A stretch of DNA of 25,254 nt from JAZOTK01 sp045534775 (lineage in GTDB: Bacteria > Bacillota > Clostridia > RUG12999), in contig JAZSKI010000053.1 in NCBI GenBank assembly GCA_045534775.1, positions 1-25,254 on the forward strand, given 5' to 3'. The notes under the pieces are model-generated. The model saw nothing but the letters and a program-made list of their open reading frames with translations, was not told the DNA's origin and did not search any database. The translations under genes were made by a program, and so were the position numbers. Of this stretch, positions 1 through 7,095 are shown one piece after another (positions within the stretch are counted from its first letter, which is position 1; the number at the start of each line of letters is the position of its first letter).

Positions 1-119
1 TTAAGGTTTGGGAATGTCGCAACTGCGGTCATATCGTAGTAGGTCTTAAGGCTCCGCAAATTTGCCCCACCTGTGCACATCCGCAGAGTTATTTTGAAAT
101 CCACGCAGAAAATTATTAA
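1..119 (+). CDS. rbr: Rubrerythrin, C-terminal fragment (partial)
   Basis: Only the last 38 codons lie in the window (reading frame begins at base 3) and the gene continues upstream. The visible part is a rubredoxin-like iron-binding domain: two CxxC pairs (CRNCGH and CPTCAH) about a dozen residues apart, followed by the characteristic PQSYFE ending. In rubrerythrins this domain passes electrons to an N-terminal diiron ferritin-like domain that reduces hydrogen peroxide in the cytoplasm of anaerobes. The diiron domain is outside the window, so a related rubredoxin-domain protein cannot be fully excluded, but the ending is very typical of rubrerythrin. A bidirectional terminator follows immediately. 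Confidence 0.88.
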   Translation, partial: KVWECRNCGHIVVGLKAPQICPTCAHPQSYFEIHAENY

Positions 120-121
120 TT

Positions 122-160
122 AAAAAAGCTACGGTAAAACCAAACCGTAGCCTTTTCTTT
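122..160. terminator. Bidirectional intrinsic terminator
   Basis: An 8-bp perfect stem (128-135 with 144-151, GCTACGGT/ACCGTAGC) has an 8-base loop. Six A lie on its left side (122-127) and a T-rich run on its right (153-160), so it can end both the rubrerythrin transcript on the plus strand and the convergent xth operon on the minus strand. Confidence 0.85.
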
Positions 161-161
161 G

Positions 162-488
162 TTATTTGATTTCAATTTCCTTCTGAGCGTTGCCATCAGA
201 GATATAAATATACTTGCAGGAGCCGATTTCAAACTGAAAATCCTTCTCCCCGAAGGGATTAAAAGAGGATTTTACGGTTAATATGGCGGCACCGTTTTCT
301 ATTTTGTATTCATAACCTCTGTAGGCTTTATAAAAGGGCGTGAGCTGACCTGTTACGGTATAACCCTTATTGCCCGGGACGGCGGTAATTTCCACCTGGC
401 TTATTTTGGTGGGAGAGATGTGGATATACATAAAAACTACCGCAAAAATTATGGCGAAAATTATAGTAAATTTAAATTTTTTTATCAT
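162..488 (-). CDS. Small membrane-anchored protein of unknown function
   Basis: This 108-residue protein is not recognised. Residues about 7-25 form one hydrophobic segment after a short lysine-rich N-terminus, so it is probably anchored in the membrane or exported, with about 80 mostly beta-prone residues outside. No cysteines of a lipobox and no catalytic motif are visible. Its ATG overlaps the xth stop as ATGA, indicating translational coupling and the last place in the ylxM-ffh operon before the terminator at 122-160. The hydrophobic N-terminus and tight coupling support a real gene; the function is open. Confidence 0.7.
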   Translation of the reverse strand: MIKKFKFTIIFAIIFAVVFMYIHISPTKISQVEITAVPGNKGYTVTGQLTPFYKAYRGYEYKIENGAAILTVKSSFNPFGEKDFQFEIGSCKYIYISDGNAQKEIEIK

Positions 489-1240
489 AAATCTATCTCC
501 AAAGCTACGGGACAGTGGTCAGACCCCTGTACATCCGTTAAAATTTCAGCAGCGGTGATTTTATCGGCAATTCTGTCCGATACCAAAAAATAATCTATAC
601 GCCAGCCTGCATTTTTTTCCCTTGCTTTAAATCTGTAGGACCACCAGGAATATATACCCTCGCGGTCGGGATACAGCTTCCTGAAGGTATCTGTAAATCC
701 ATCCGATAAAAGTGCGGTAATCTTGGCTCGCTCCTCGTCGGTGAAGCCTGCATTTCTTCGGTTGGCTTTGGGATTTTTAAGGTCGATTTCTTCGTGGGCT
801 ACGTTCAGGTCACCGCACACTATAACAGGCTTCTTTTCATCTAAGCCCTTGAGATATGCTTTGAAATCATCCTCCCAGACCATACGGTAGGACAGACGTT
901 CAAGCTCGGTTTTGGAGTTGGGTGTATATACCGTCACAAGATAAAAATTATTATATTCCAGAGTAATGACTCTGCCCTCGTGGTCGTGCTCGTCAATTCC
1001 TATTCCGTAGGTTACCGACAAGGGAGAGTGTCCGGCAAAAATTGCTGTACCCGAATATCCCTTTTTTTCAGCACTGTTCCAGAACTGCTCATAGCCCTCG
1101 GTTATAATCTCAGCCTGGTCCGGCTGCATTTTTGTTTCCTGCAGACATACGAAATCAGCTTCGGCATCATTGAAAAAGTCCATAAATCCTTTGGCTATAC
1201 AGGCACGCAATCCGTTTACATTCCAGGATATAAGCTTCAT
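485..1240 (-). CDS. xth: Exodeoxyribonuclease III / AP endonuclease (ExoA type)
   Basis: This 251-residue protein has the full motif set of the ExoIII/APE1 family, which cuts DNA 5' of abasic sites and removes 3' blocking groups in base excision repair. Visible motifs are NVNGLRA at 7-13, LQETK at 33-37 (metal-binding Glu35), YTPNS near 105-109, GDLNVAH at 143-149, RIDYFLVS at 214-221 and the catalytic GSDHCPV at 239-245 (Asp241, His242). Length is normal for the family. The ATG overlaps the rimM stop as TAATG, so the two genes are translationally coupled. Its place directly after rimM is unusual, because trmD is normally found there. Confidence 0.95.
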   Translation of the reverse strand: MKLISWNVNGLRACIAKGFMDFFNDAEADFVCLQETKMQPDQAEIITEGYEQFWNSAEKKGYSGTAIFAGHSPLSVTYGIGIDEHDHEGRVITLEYNNFYLVTVYTPNSKTELERLSYRMVWEDDFKAYLKGLDEKKPVIVCGDLNVAHEEIDLKNPKANRRNAGFTDEERAKITALLSDGFTDTFRKLYPDREGIYSWWSYRFKAREKNAGWRIDYFLVSDRIADKITAAEILTDVQGSDHCPVALEIDL

Positions 1241-1731
1241 TACATCATCCCCTCAATCAACTTTATGGTTATCTTATTATTAATTAAATCCACAGTTTTA
1301 ATAAATTCCTTTACGGCAGGTACAAGTACCGTTTTACCGTTTTCGGCAGTTATTTCATACACGTCATTGGCGCCCGTAAAAAATACATTGGTAAGAGTGC
1401 CGATAAGATTACCGTCAATATCTTCAACCTGTATACCTATCATATCTTTAATATAATATTCGTCTTTGTCGGTCTTGGGCAAAGCATCCTCAAGGGCGTA
1501 GACGATTTTATTTACATATTCTTTAGCCTTCTCGGGAGTATCAATACCTTCAACGGTAACAGCGGCACAGCTTTTCACAAGCTTGGCTTGTTTTATTACA
1601 AATACTTCATCGCCAATATATAACTCTTTCAGCTTTGAAAATAAATTTTCTACATTACTGTGAGGTAAAATTTTCATCTCGCCGTGAACACCGCGGACAT
1701 TGACAACTTTTCCTATATCTATTTTTTTCAT
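1240..1731 (-). CDS. rimM: Ribosome maturation factor RimM
   Basis: This 163-residue protein has the RimM N-terminal barrel signature (IGKVVNVRGVHGEMK, about 6-20) and a C-terminal PRC-barrel domain (about 90-163, with DEYYIKDMIG, NDVYEI and VLVPAV). RimM binds ribosomal protein uS19 and helps mature the 30S head. The start has a good GGAGG site five bases upstream. An intrinsic terminator lies just before this ribosome binding site, so rimM may be partly uncoupled from rpsP and khpA. The usual downstream partners trmD and rplS are missing here. Confidence 0.95.
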   Translation of the reverse strand: MKKIDIGKVVNVRGVHGEMKILPHSNVENLFSKLKELYIGDEVFVIKQAKLVKSCAAVTVEGIDTPEKAKEYVNKIVYALEDALPKTDKDEYYIKDMIGIQVEDIDGNLIGTLTNVFFTGANDVYEITAENGKTVLVPAVKEFIKTVDLINNKITIKLIEGMM

Positions 1732-1749
1732 TTCAGCCTCCGTTATATT

Positions 1750-1789
1750 AAAAAACGGAGCAGGGCTATTAAAATAATTACCCGCTCCG
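1750..1789 (-). terminator. Intrinsic terminator between khpA and rimM
   Basis: On the minus strand, six base pairs (1756-1761 with 84-89 of the same block, i.e. 1784-1789) and three G-C pairs (1763-1765 with 1781-1783) form a GC-rich stem with one bulged base. Six T follow (plus-strand A run 1750-1755). It lies inside an otherwise continuous operon, so it probably acts as a partial terminator that lowers rimM and xth relative to rpsP. Confidence 0.75.
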
Positions 1790-1794
1790 CTGAT

Positions 1795-2025
1795 TTACTG
1801 CACTATATCCACAAGAACGCGTTTGCCTTCTTTGCTTGCAGCTGCTTTTACAACAGTTCTTATAGCTTTTGCAATTTTCCCCTGTTTTCCTATTACCTTA
1901 CCCATATCAGCTTCGTTTACATGAAGTTCAAGAACGAGTGAACGCTCGGTCTCTTTTTCGGTAATCTCAACATCATCGGGATAGTCAACGAGGGATTTTG
2001 CAATATTTTCTAACATTTCTTTCAT
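1795..2025 (-). CDS. khpA: KH-domain RNA-binding protein KhpA
   Basis: This 76-residue protein is a single KH domain with the RNA-binding GxxG loop in GKVIGKQGKIAKAIR. It belongs to the YlqC/KhpA family, a small RNA chaperone that pairs with KhpB/Jag and influences cell division and elongation in streptococci. The open frame extends to 2049, but the family begins at MKEMLENIAKSLVD, and an AGAAGGGA site sits at suitable distance before base 2025, so that ATG is chosen. The position between rpsP and rimM is classic for Firmicutes. Confidence 0.93.
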   Translation of the reverse strand: MKEMLENIAKSLVDYPDDVEITEKETERSLVLELHVNEADMGKVIGKQGKIAKAIRTVVKAAASKEGKRVLVDIVQ

Positions 2026-2055
2026 GCTATCATCCCTTCTAAAAGTCACAGCCAG

Positions 2056-2078
2056 CCATCTAACATTATGTTAGATGG
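2056..2078 (-). other. Perfect stem-loop between rpsP and khpA
   Basis: A perfect 10-bp inverted repeat (2056-2065 with 2069-2078) has a 3-base loop. No T run follows on the minus strand, so it is not a standard terminator. It may stabilise the 3' end of rpsP mRNA or mark a processing site. Confidence 0.6.
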
Positions 2079-2098
2079 TGGGAATGGACTTTATATAA

Positions 2099-2338
2099 TC
2101 AGATACCTTTTTTCTTGAGCAGGTTCTTAACCGTATCAGTAGGCTGAGCTCCACATCCGAGCCATTTCTTAGCCTTTTCCTCGTCAATAACGATTGTAGC
2201 AGGCTCTGTCATAGGATTGTATGTTCCTACCTCCTCGATGAAACGACCGTCTCTGGGGTATCTTGAATCAGCAACTACTATTCTGTAAAAAGGAGCTTTT
2301 TTTGCACCCATTCTGCGTAAACGCATTTTTACTGCCAT
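2099..2338 (-). CDS. rpsP: 30S ribosomal protein bS16
   Basis: This 79-residue protein begins MAVKMRLRRMGAKKAPFYRI and continues with VVADSRYPRDGRFIEEVGTY, both diagnostic for bS16, a primary 16S rRNA-binding protein of the small subunit. It has an excellent AAGGAGGTG site before the ATG. It lies between ffh and khpA as in most Firmicutes. Confidence 0.98.
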   Translation of the reverse strand: MAVKMRLRRMGAKKAPFYRIVVADSRYPRDGRFIEEVGTYNPMTEPATIVIDEEKAKKWLGCGAQPTDTVKNLLKKKGI

Positions 2339-2392
2339 TTTAATTCACCTCCTTAAAAATATTTATTGTATAGAAAGACCGTTAGGTCATTG

Positions 2393-3742
2393 CTATCTCA
2401 TACCGGGAAACCTTCCCATAGTTTTCATTTTCTTTTTAAGTGATTTGTTACCCATAACCTGTTTAATCATCTTCTGCATAGCATCAAACTGCTTGAGAAG
2501 CGCATTAACGTCCTGCACCCTAAGTCCGCAACCGGCGGCAATTCGCTGTTTACGGCTGGCATTTATTATGGAAGGATTTATTCTTTCTTCCATAGTCATA
2601 GAGAGGATTATGGCTTCCGTATGGGCAAGCTGCTTATCGTCAACATTGACGTTATTTAGCATTTCCTTATTGACACCGGGAAGCATACCTACTATCTGTG
2701 ACAGAGGACCCATTTTTTTCATCTGACGAAGCTGTGACAGAAAATCCTCTAAGGTAAACCTGCTTTGCATCAGTTTTTTTTCAAGCTCCATAGCCTGCTT
2801 TTCATCAAAAGCCTCCTGAGCTTTATCAATCAAGGTCAAAACATCGCCCATGCCAAGAATTCGGGATGCCATTCTCTCGGGGTAGAAGACCTCCAAATCG
2901 GACAGCTTTTCACCCATACCCGCGTATTTAACAGGCTTTCCCGTAACGGCACGTACAGAAAGTGCCGCACCGCCTCTTGTATCACCGTCAAGCTTTGTTA
3001 AAACAACGCCGGTAATATCAAGCTGTTCATTGAAGCTTTCGGCAACATTTACCGCATCCTGACCCGTCATAGAATCGACTACAAGGAGAATTTCCGCAGG
3101 GTCTGTAGCTTCTTTGATACTCTGAAGCTCTGCCATCAGCTCTTCATTTACATGCAGTCTTCCGGCTGTATCTATAATAACTAAATCGTTACCATTGTCT
3201 TTGGCGTGTTTTATAGCGACCTTTGCAATTTCAACGGGATTGGTATTTCCCTCAATGGCAAAAACGGGAACATCAAGCTGTGCACCCACAACCTGAAGCT
3301 GTTTTACAGCCGCGGGTCGATATACGTCACAGGCAACCATAAGAGGTCTTTTAGAGCGCTGCTTACGAAGCTGTGCCGCAAGCTTTGCCGAGGTGGTGGT
3401 TTTACCGGCGCCCTGCAAGCCTACCATCATAATTACGGACGGAGATTTTGAAGAAAAATTCAGCTTGCTTTCTTCACCGCCCATAAGCTCAATAAGCTCC
3501 TCACGGACAATTTTTATAATATGCTGTGCAGGAGTCAGACTTTCAAGAATTTCAGCACCTACGCTTCTTTCGGAAACCCTGCCGATGAAATCCTTTACTA
3601 CTTTATAGTTAACATCCGCTTCAAGTAATGCCAATCGGATTTCACGCATGGCTGCTTTAACATCAGCTTCAGTTACTTTGCCTCTGTTTTTAATTTTTTT
3701 GAACGTATCTTGTAATCTGTCCATCAGATTATCAAACGCCAT
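2393..3742 (-). CDS. ffh: Signal recognition particle GTPase Ffh
   Basis: This 449-residue protein has the three SRP54 domains: a helical N domain (1-90), a GTPase G domain with P-loop GLQGAGKT (108-115), DVYRPAA (139-145), DTAGR, TKLDGD and the closing GMGEKLSDLE motif, then the methionine-rich M domain with SRP RNA-binding SRKQRIAAGCG. It binds signal sequences at the ribosome and delivers nascent chains to FtsY. Length matches Bacillus Ffh. It lies 11 bases after ylxM and shares the promoter at 4112-4140. Confidence 0.98.
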   Translation of the reverse strand: MAFDNLMDRLQDTFKKIKNRGKVTEADVKAAMREIRLALLEADVNYKVVKDFIGRVSERSVGAEILESLTPAQHIIKIVREELIELMGGEESKLNFSSKSPSVIMMVGLQGAGKTTTSAKLAAQLRKQRSKRPLMVACDVYRPAAVKQLQVVGAQLDVPVFAIEGNTNPVEIAKVAIKHAKDNGNDLVIIDTAGRLHVNEELMAELQSIKEATDPAEILLVVDSMTGQDAVNVAESFNEQLDITGVVLTKLDGDTRGGAALSVRAVTGKPVKYAGMGEKLSDLEVFYPERMASRILGMGDVLTLIDKAQEAFDEKQAMELEKKLMQSRFTLEDFLSQLRQMKKMGPLSQIVGMLPGVNKEMLNNVNVDDKQLAHTEAIILSMTMEERINPSIINASRKQRIAAGCGLRVQDVNALLKQFDAMQKMIKQVMGNKSLKKKMKTMGRFPGMR

Positions 3743-3753
3743 GATTTCACCGC

Positions 3754-4080
3754 CTATATATTAATCCTGTCTATAAGTTCTGTTATCTCGCCGCATCGGG
3801 GAGAATCAATATCTTTAAGCTTTTCTTTTATAATTCCTATGGTATCGGAAATCTCAGAAAACCGAGCCGCAAGTCCCAGACTTTCTTCAGTGGAAATCAA
3901 AATTCCCTCCGCCTTTTTTACAGCCGCACGAACACCCTGACGGGTAATACCGATATTTTCGGCAATTTCGCCCAAGGATAAATCTTCATTGTAATAAAGC
4001 TCCATAATATCCGCCTGGCGGGGACTTAAAAGGCTACCGTAAAAATCAAGTAATATCGAAAAATGTAGATTTTTATTCAT
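3754..4080 (-). CDS. ylxM: YlxM-family DNA-binding protein
   Basis: This 108-residue protein resembles YlxM/p13, a small sigma-70 region-4-like helix-turn-helix protein that is almost always encoded before ffh. The HTH is visible in LSPRQADIMELYY followed by LSLGEIAENIGITRQGVRAAVKKAE. The frame is open to 4161, but those extra residues cross the promoter. The ATG at 4080 has an AGGTGA site and gives the family start MNKNLHFSILLDFYG, so it is preferred. It is the first gene of the ffh operon and may tune it, though its role is not well established. Confidence 0.93.
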   Translation of the reverse strand: MNKNLHFSILLDFYGSLLSPRQADIMELYYNEDLSLGEIAENIGITRQGVRAAVKKAEGILISTEESLGLAARFSEISDTIGIIKEKLKDIDSPRCGEITELIDRINI

Positions 4081-4111
4081 AATTTCACCTGTAAAACAAA
4101 TTACTTTACAT

Positions 4112-4140
4112 ATTATACTACACTTTAATAAAAAAGTCAA
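4112..4140 (-). promoter_or_regulatory. Sigma-A promoter of the ylxM-ffh operon
   Basis: On the minus strand, TTGACT (4140-4135) and a perfect TATAAT (4117-4112) are separated by 17 bases. The predicted start, about 4105, gives a leader of about 25 bases to the ylxM ATG. Confidence 0.85.
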
Positions 4141-4169
4141 GCGTTTTGTTAAAACAATCAAAAAAAAAC

Positions 4170-4198
4170 TTGCGTTTTTTTTATAAATATGTTAAAAT
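4170..4198 (+). promoter_or_regulatory. Sigma-A promoter of pfkA
   Basis: TTGCGT (4170-4175) and TAAAAT (4193-4198) are separated by 17 bases, with transcription predicted to start near 4205. It is divergent from the ylxM promoter; the two -35 boxes are 29 bases apart. Confidence 0.75.
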
Positions 4199-4238
4199 AT
4201 ACAAAGTAATGTAAAATAGATGGGAGTATCAGAATAAG

Positions 4239-5420
4239 ATGAGCGAAATTAAAAAAATAGGAATTCTGACAGGCGGGGGAGATTGTCCCGGTCTTAATGC
4301 CGTAATACGGGCTGCCACAGAGACGGCTATTAATAAATACGGTATGGAGGTTGTAGGTATTCAAAACGGATACCGCGGACTTTTTTTGGGGAAAAGTCAG
4401 ATGATACCCCTTACCTGCGACAGTGTAAGTGAAATAATAGGTGACGGCGGTACAATACTTTTTAATTCGAATAAAGATAATCTTTTCAAATATCCGCGAA
4501 GAGATAAAAACGGTTTAATTCGTGACGAAGAAGGAAATATCATTTATGACGATTTATCCGCTGTTGCAGTAGAAAATCTTAAAAAAGAAAATATAGATGC
4601 CCTGGTAATTGTAGGCGGCGACGGTACACTTACCTCCGGCAGAGACTATTCAAAGCTCGGTGTAAAGATTATAGGTGTGCCGAAAACCATAGATAATGAT
4701 TTGAACGCAACAGAGGTAACCTTCGGCTTCGATACAGCCATAAATCGTTGCGTAGATGCCATAGAATGTCTTAAAACAACAGGCAAAGCACACCACCGTG
4801 CAATGGTACTTGAGGTTATGGGCAGAGATGCGGGACATATTGCTCTCAGTACGGGTATTGCGGCGGGTGCTGATGTGGTGCTTATTCCTGAAATTAATTA
4901 TGATATCAATAAAGTAGCAGAAAAAGTTAAGCAGGCTATGCGTAGTTCAAGGCAGTATGCAATTGTTGTTGTAGCAGAAGGTATACTTGCACCTGATGGT
5001 GAAAAAACAGGAAAAACTACGGATTTTGCTCCTGACGGAATTAAATATAAGGGAGCGGGGGATGCGGTTGCACATGCTGTTGAAAATATTATTAACAGTA
5101 GCCGAGATGAAAACGGTTATGCCATAAGCGAAACAATAATGGATATGGAAGCGAGGGCTACGGTTATAGGTCATATCAGCCGTGGAGGTAATCCCACGGC
5201 AGGCGATAGAATTTTATGTACCAGATACGGCTCTTATGCCATTGATGCACTTGTAGAGGGTAAGGACAAGCACATGGTGGCACTTAAGCATAACAAGCTT
5301 ACAACAGTACCTTTAACTGAGGTTATACCAAGTAACGACATGAATAGCAATTTCAGACCGGTTGATGTTGACGGGGAGCTTGTAAATTTAGCAAAAACCA
5401 TGGGTATTTGCCTGGGTTGA
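4239..5420 (+). CDS. pfkA: 6-phosphofructokinase (long, group III type)
   Basis: This 393-residue protein is a phosphofructokinase, phosphorylating fructose 6-phosphate in glycolysis. Motifs are GGGDCPGLNAVIR (12-24), the phosphate-donor loop GGDGT (126-130), the catalytic PKTIDNDL (148-155) and MGRDAGHIAL. It is longer than the 320-residue E. coli-type enzyme, with an insertion near 80-105, as in the mixed-substrate group III. Gly129 (the E. coli 104 position) points to ATP, whereas Lys149 (the 124 position) is found in pyrophosphate enzymes and in group III ATP enzymes. ATP use is the more likely reading but should be tested. The ribosome binding site is weak (GGGAG, rather far from the ATG). 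Confidence 0.93.
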   Translation: MSEIKKIGILTGGGDCPGLNAVIRAATETAINKYGMEVVGIQNGYRGLFLGKSQMIPLTCDSVSEIIGDGGTILFNSNKDNLFKYPRRDKNGLIRDEEGNIIYDDLSAVAVENLKKENIDALVIVGGDGTLTSGRDYSKLGVKIIGVPKTIDNDLNATEVTFGFDTAINRCVDAIECLKTTGKAHHRAMVLEVMGRDAGHIALSTGIAAGADVVLIPEINYDINKVAEKVKQAMRSSRQYAIVVVAEGILAPDGEKTGKTTDFAPDGIKYKGAGDAVAHAVENIINSSRDENGYAISETIMDMEARATVIGHISRGGNPTAGDRILCTRYGSYAIDALVEGKDKHMVALKHNKLTTVPLTEVIPSNDMNSNFRPVDVDGELVNLAKTMGICLG

Positions 5421-5510
5421 TTTAAGCAAAGGCTACAGCCTTGTGATTGAAAATCTGCTGAATAAACAGTTTGAACGGATTGCCCATAATCAGTCACTTG
5501 CAACGACAGA

Positions 5511-5544
5511 GGCTGTCTCACCTTTAGTGAGACAGCCCCTTTTT
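5511..5544 (+). terminator. Intrinsic terminator of pfkA
   Basis: An 11-bp perfect stem (5511-5521 with 5527-5537) has a 5-base loop and is followed by CC and five T. It lies inside the last codons of the convergent ABC gene, whose stop is at 5524-5526. The minus strand has no T run, so it works in one direction only. Confidence 0.9.
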
Positions 5545-7083
5545 ATTAAGCCTGCAAAGCTTTATCACATCGTCACATAAAACGGCATTTTCGTAAAAGC
5601 CCTTTGAAATCCTTGCGGCGGCGGTGGTGTAAAAGGAATTTTTGGCAAAAAACTCTTTGCTGTTACCCTGAGATATAATATCACCGCTGAACAGAAATCC
5701 GCAACGATCGGCATATTCTGCGGCGAATTCAATGTCATGAGTGACCATTATGACTGTTTTGTTTTCTTTTTTCAATATATCAATAATTTCGGCAAGGCTT
5801 TTTTTTAAACAGGTATCAATACCTTTGGTCGGCTCATCCAGCAAAACAATTTGCGGATTTTTAAGTAAAAGCTTGCAAAAAGCCGCCCGCTGAAGCTGAC
5901 CGCCGCTGATGCTGTCGGGAGTTTTATTTAAAATATCCGAAATGCCAAGCTTTTCGGCAAGGGCGAAAATATCTTCCTCGCAGGCAAGCTCTTTTAATTC
6001 ATCCGATATAACGGAGTCTGAAAAGAAAGTCCGCGGGTTTTGCGGCAGAAGCCCCACTACAGAATTTTTCCCGAGACGGACCTTGCCCCGATAGTGGCGG
6101 TTTATACCCGCAATTACCGATAGCAGGGTGCTTTTGCCTGAACCGTTATCACCTAAAACGGCGAAATTCTCACCGGGATAAGCCTGCATAGAAAGACCGC
6201 GCAGTACGTCGGGACTGTTTTTTTTATACCTGAACCATAGGTTTTTAAGAGTAACGGAAGGCAGAGTCTGAGGAGCTATGATTTCTTCTTTCAGAGAATT
6301 CAGCTCATTGGAAAAATTATCCTTTAAAAATTTTCTGCCTTCTTTAACTGTCAGGGGACAGGAGGCCTTTGTCTCAAGCCCTGCATAAATCTTTATGGCG
6401 GCAGGCAAAGAGGGGAGCAGAGCATCATTAAAGATAAGCTTCTCCGCCGCCCCGCGAGGCGGCATATACAGTAATTGCCTGCCGCGGTCAAGCACCAGGA
6501 TTTTATCGGCGACGGGGAACAAATCCTCTAATCCGTGTTCCGCAACAATAACGGTAGTACACAGCTCTTTGCAGACCTTTATAAGTGCGAAAAAAAGCTC
6601 TTCGCTACTGACAGGGTCGAGTCTGGAAAAAGGTTCATCCAGCAGAAGAACATCAGGCTCGGTTGCTAAAACCGAAGCGAGAGTAAGTATCTGCCGCTGT
6701 CCGCCCGACAGGGTGGATATATTCTTATCCGAAATTTTTTCAATACCGAAAAAAGCGGCAGTCTCCGCAATGCGACGGCGTATTTCATCCTGAGAAACGC
6801 CCATAGCTTCAAGTTTTTGCGTTATCATACGGCGACCCGTAACGGTCAGATGGTTGAAATTCTGCTCCATAAAGCCCGATTTACCCGGGCATATAAGCTC
6901 GCCACTTAAACTACCCGAAGGGCGGATTTTATCCGAAAGAAGCCGCAGGAGTGTGGTTTTGCCGCACCCTGACGGACCACATATTAAAACAAAATCTCCG
7001 TCCTCTACGGATATATTAATATTTTCTAAAGCATTTCTGCCGGCTCCGCTGTAGGCAAAGGTCAAATTTTTTAAAGTAATCAT
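5524..7083 (-). CDS. Fused double ABC ATPase, ECF/CbiO type
   Basis: This 519-residue protein carries two complete ABC ATPase domains in one chain. Domain 1 has Walker A GPSGCGKT (36-43), Q74, signature SGGQ (126-129), Walker B VLLLDEP (145-151) and His183. Domain 2 has GDNGSGKST (311-319), Q348, SGGQ (393-396), LLDEPTKG (414-421) and a THD switch. No membrane segments are seen. The arrangement matches fused energy-coupling-factor ATPases that power vitamin or metal uptake with a separate EcfT and substrate-binding S protein. Neither partner is in the window, so the substrate is unknown. It follows the CARF nuclease gene by 12 bases and is probably co-transcribed. Its last codons overlap the pfkA terminator. 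Confidence 0.88.
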   Translation of the reverse strand: MITLKNLTFAYSGAGRNALENINISVEDGDFVLICGPSGCGKTTLLRLLSDKIRPSGSLSGELICPGKSGFMEQNFNHLTVTGRRMITQKLEAMGVSQDEIRRRIAETAAFFGIEKISDKNISTLSGGQRQILTLASVLATEPDVLLLDEPFSRLDPVSSEELFFALIKVCKELCTTVIVAEHGLEDLFPVADKILVLDRGRQLLYMPPRGAAEKLIFNDALLPSLPAAIKIYAGLETKASCPLTVKEGRKFLKDNFSNELNSLKEEIIAPQTLPSVTLKNLWFRYKKNSPDVLRGLSMQAYPGENFAVLGDNGSGKSTLLSVIAGINRHYRGKVRLGKNSVVGLLPQNPRTFFSDSVISDELKELACEEDIFALAEKLGISDILNKTPDSISGGQLQRAAFCKLLLKNPQIVLLDEPTKGIDTCLKKSLAEIIDILKKENKTVIMVTHDIEFAAEYADRCGFLFSGDIISQGNSKEFFAKNSFYTTAAARISKGFYENAVLCDDVIKLCRLNKKGLSH

Positions 7084-7095
7084 ATTTACCCCGGT

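Noticed and set aside
980..1456. 158-codon plus-strand open frame opposite xth and rimM
   Set aside because: It is the shadow of two well-supported genes and has no motif or ribosome binding site.
2365..2392. Small hairpin after ffh (GACC/GGTC) as a terminator
   Set aside because: Only four base pairs and an interrupted T run, within a continuous operon.
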